Source: Onthophagus taurus (Eukaryota > Arthropoda > Insecta > Coleoptera > Scarabaeidae). From it: a DNA stretch of 64,000 nucleotides. Shown piece by piece: positions 48,020 through 64,000 of this stretch (positions within the stretch are counted from its first letter, which is position 1; each line of letters begins with the position of its first letter). The translations under genes were made by a program, and so were the position numbers. The notes beneath the pieces are model-generated. The model was given only the letters and a program-made list of their open reading frames with translations, was not told where the DNA came from and did no database searches. Location: contig NC_091976.1 in the NCBI RefSeq assembly GCF_036711975.1, positions 19,468,001 to 19,532,000 on the forward strand, in the 5' to 3' direction.

Positions 48020-49140
48020 CTTTGGACAGAAAAGAAAACACGCCACATTCAGCATTAATAACTCAGAAGTTGGAAATCATCAAAAGGGTGAAAATAGAAA
48101 TGTTTTGATGAATGAATTTAATATTGGGGATTTATGACATTAAAAATGTCATGCATTTTGTTTACAAATATGGACCTGAAAACGTTGTTTAGACATGGAA
48201 TTCGAAGACTTGATGTCATGGGAGAGACAAAATCAGCAAATGAAGAGTCTGCAAACTACTACAAGGAAATATTTGACAAAATTAACAAAGACAACAAACT
48301 GACAGCTGATTAAGTGTATAATGCCAATAAAAGAGGCTTACTTTGGCGTTGTTTATAGACATCAACTTTAGCTGAAGGTGGAAACCATTGACTACCACCT
48401 TTTATAATTGGCAAATCTAAAAAACGCTTTCAAACATATTAAAACTTTGCCTGTTCATTACGACACTCAACAAAATGTTTTAATGACTTAGGATGCCACA
48501 TTACTTAAAGGCTGGTTTTTACACCACTTTGTATCACAGGTCAAGGATAACCTTACAAAACTTAAACTGCCAGAAGATAACAAAGTCCTCCTTTTTTGGA
48601 TAACTTCAAAGCTCATCACCAATAACAGAGTTGATTTCTGGCAACATATTTGCAACATTTTAGCCTCTAAATGTTACCTCATTGATTCAAGCTATGGATC
48701 AAGAAGTTGTTCAAAATTTAAATGTTTTTATAGAAGCTCCTTTCTTCAGCACTTAAACTCTGAATGTGATGTAACTGATTTTCAATAGAAATATAATGGC
48801 AAGGATGCATGCACAACGCTGTTGGAGGAAGCTATGGTTGAAATGCATTCGTTGAAACTGGTGGAACACCTAAAATTAGTGAAGAAGTAACCTTAGGCAC
48901 AATAAATAAAGTGTTAGGTGTAATCAGGGGTGCACCTAAATCTAAAGACAATCCGTTAGAAAATATGTCTAAAGAGGAAATTGCAGAATGGGTAAAGATT
49001 AATAAGAATCAAATGAGAAAGAACTAAGGGATAAAACTATTTTACAAAGTGTTCTTGATGTTCAACCAATGAATGTTGAAAAGCAAGATTCGGATGATGT
49101 TGTAGAAGAGATAGAGCGAATCAGCTGGAAAGAGGCTTAA
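48020..49140 (+). pseudogene. pogo/Tigger-like (jerky-type) transposase relic
   Basis: Motifs occur in family order with constant frame changes: KRKHATFS and TQKLEIIKRVK (HTH, about 48027-48100), VYNANKRGLLWRCL (near 48315, corresponding to VYNADETGLFW, whose Asp is lost), IGKSKKRF, LPVHYDTQQNV, LLFLDNFKAHH-like sequence (second Asp, about 48590) and SSYGSRSCSKFKCF-like sequence in place of the IQPMDQGVI block. At least ten stops or frameshifts are present. This is an old, inactive copy. Confidence 0.7.
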
Positions 49141-49350
49141 GAAGTTTATAGCATTTGCTGAAATAAGCTGTAGTTGCAATTACTCAGAGCTTATTGATTT
49201 ATATATTTTGAACAATAACTTTTATAAAAACGCAACGAATCAACGAAGCAAAAGAACCTTTTTTAACTTTTGTTGTTAATTAATGTACTATGCGACATTC
49301 TAAAATGTAAAGTACTTTAGATTTTGACCATTGTTCGAGTTTGAAAATTC

Positions 49351-49669
49351 TTGGTGCGGCAAAATTATGGAATAAATTCAATACAACGCTTATAAACATT
49401 ATTTTGCAAAAACGGCGAAATAAGTCTATTTTGGTTTTTCAAAACACACATTTTGGACCGATATTCACTTCCCGATAGTCATTTATTTTTTGGTTATGGC
49501 GTAGTCATCAATTTCTTTTTATTACCGAATTTAAAAGAGTATTCTTTTGTTGACTCAGAACAGAGGGATTCACTTCGTGAATATGGGCTCAAAATATGTA
49601 TTTTGAAAAACAAATACAGACTTGTTTCGCCGTTTTTGCAAAATAATGTTCCATAATTTTGCCGCACAC
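49351..49669. mobile_element. MITE with ~130-bp inverted repeats
   Basis: The left end TGGTGCGGCAAAATTATGGA pairs with the complement of the right end CCATAATTTTGCCGCACA. The pairing continues through CATTATTTTGCAAAAACGGC, GAAATAAGTCT and CACATTTTGGACCGATATTC. There is no transposase. The 67-codon frame inside is a by-product. Confidence 0.8.
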
Positions 49670-50268
49670 TGTATATTAGGCATCTTGGTAATGTAACTGC
49701 TCTATGTTTTATCGTTTTATAGTCGTGGTAAAATCCCTAACATAACACCGGATTATTGGAAATCTACTATAATAATAATATATTGTTTCCTCATATCCAA
49801 ATATTTATTGTATTTGTAAATCTGTGTAATTTTTCAGTGAAACTCTAACTAATTAGCAAAAATTTTATATTAACTCTGTAAACTATGCAGATTAATTCAT
49901 TTAGTTAAAGTAACAATGAAAAATTTTATGAAATATTTATTACGTCCTTTTTAAAACCTTTTTACTTTTTTCTTTTTAATCTATTCATTAACACAAATGA
50001 GTAATTGTTATGCAGAAAGACATTACGCATGCGTCAATACTAATGAAACATACTGTATGACATGTATTTTTATATACACAAAAATGATCTGTTTCTCTTC
50101 ATATCTATATACATTATTAATTATTTTTCTTTCTTTTTTTGTTTATGGGGGACGTCTAATTTTATGTATAATTTTTAATTTTTCTTTTTCTTTCTTACCT
50201 CCTTAAATATTTTTTTTTTAATAAACCACGATTCTTTCACGACCTCCAATAAAATTTTTTAGGCAATA
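49670..50268. other. 3' flank of the max-1 gene, no other feature
   Basis: AT-rich DNA downstream of the max-1 stop codon. It should contain that gene's 3' UTR and poly(A) site: TTTATT (AATAAA on the minus strand) occurs at about 49936, but it is not unique enough to assign. Confidence 0.3.
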
Positions 50269-63774
<13,506 letters not shown>

Positions 63775-64000
63775 CTTAAAAAATAAAAATAAATTGTATT
63801 TAGAAAAGCCATTACTTATAAAGCACATTATTTATAACTAAAGTAATTTTAGAAGATTGGATTTCGTATAGTACTTGTTTAGTGTAACTAGATATCAAAA
63901 TCGAAAACTTGATAGCCTATAACGTTATTTCCACCCAATCGGAAATTCCATCCGGTCTAACGAGAAATAAACAAATAAAACCTAGGGCGCGATCGGGATC
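63775..64000 (-). other. max-1 intron running off the window
   Basis: Non-coding sequence upstream (minus strand) of the 63774 acceptor. The next upstream exon is not within the window. Confidence 0.6.

Noticed and set aside
49453..49656. 67-codon frame
   Set aside because: It falls within the inverted repeats of a MITE and reads across its palindromic arms.

Overview
The window is animal nuclear DNA, almost certainly from an insect. It is AT-rich, its genes carry GT-AG introns, there is a TTAGG-type (insect telomere-like) repeat at 18746-18762, and the intergenic and intronic DNA is packed with decayed insect-style transposons (mariner, piggyBac, P, pogo, hAT, RTE). A beetle would fit, but the sequence alone does not prove the order.

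Three host genes can be supported. (1) A small uncharacterised gene on the minus strand (9019 down to 3333, three coding exons, 121 aa) with a 5.3-kb first intron. (2) A complete DNA-PKcs (PRKDC) gene on the plus strand, 18866-40328, six coding exons giving 3670 aa. It has one exon of 6462 nt and two introns of about 5 kb filled with mobile elements. Lysine, DRHxxN and DFG kinase residues and the C-terminal FATC motif are intact, so it looks functional. (3) The 3' eight coding exons of a max-1/PLEKHH-type gene on the minus strand (63774 down to 50269): coiled coil, two PH domains, MyTH4 and FERM. Its 5' end lies beyond the right edge.

Layout: 1-9.3 kb small gene and its intron; 9.3-18.8 kb a transposon-rich gap with two mariner relics and a 1.9-kb fold-back element built from two head-to-head transposase N-termini; 18.9-40.3 kb DNA-PKcs, whose third intron holds a 1.4-kb fold-back element and a 173-bp tandem array, and whose fourth intron holds RTE and mariner relics; 40.9-49.7 kb a run of broken transposons (an unassigned DDE-like family, mariner with a nested MITE dimer, non-LTR, piggyBac, P-like, pogo) and one MITE; 50.3-63.8 kb max-1, with a 3.2-kb inverted-repeat-flanked element carrying sixteen ~183-bp tandem units in its last intron, and piggyBac, hAT and MITE material in its 6-kb intron.

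No operons, CRISPR arrays, rRNA or tRNA genes were seen. The genes do not form an obvious pathway: DNA-PKcs is a DNA double-strand-break repair kinase and max-1 is a cytoskeletal/membrane adaptor implicated in axon guidance. The most unusual material is structural: long palindromic elements, and tandem arrays enclosed by related inverted motifs.
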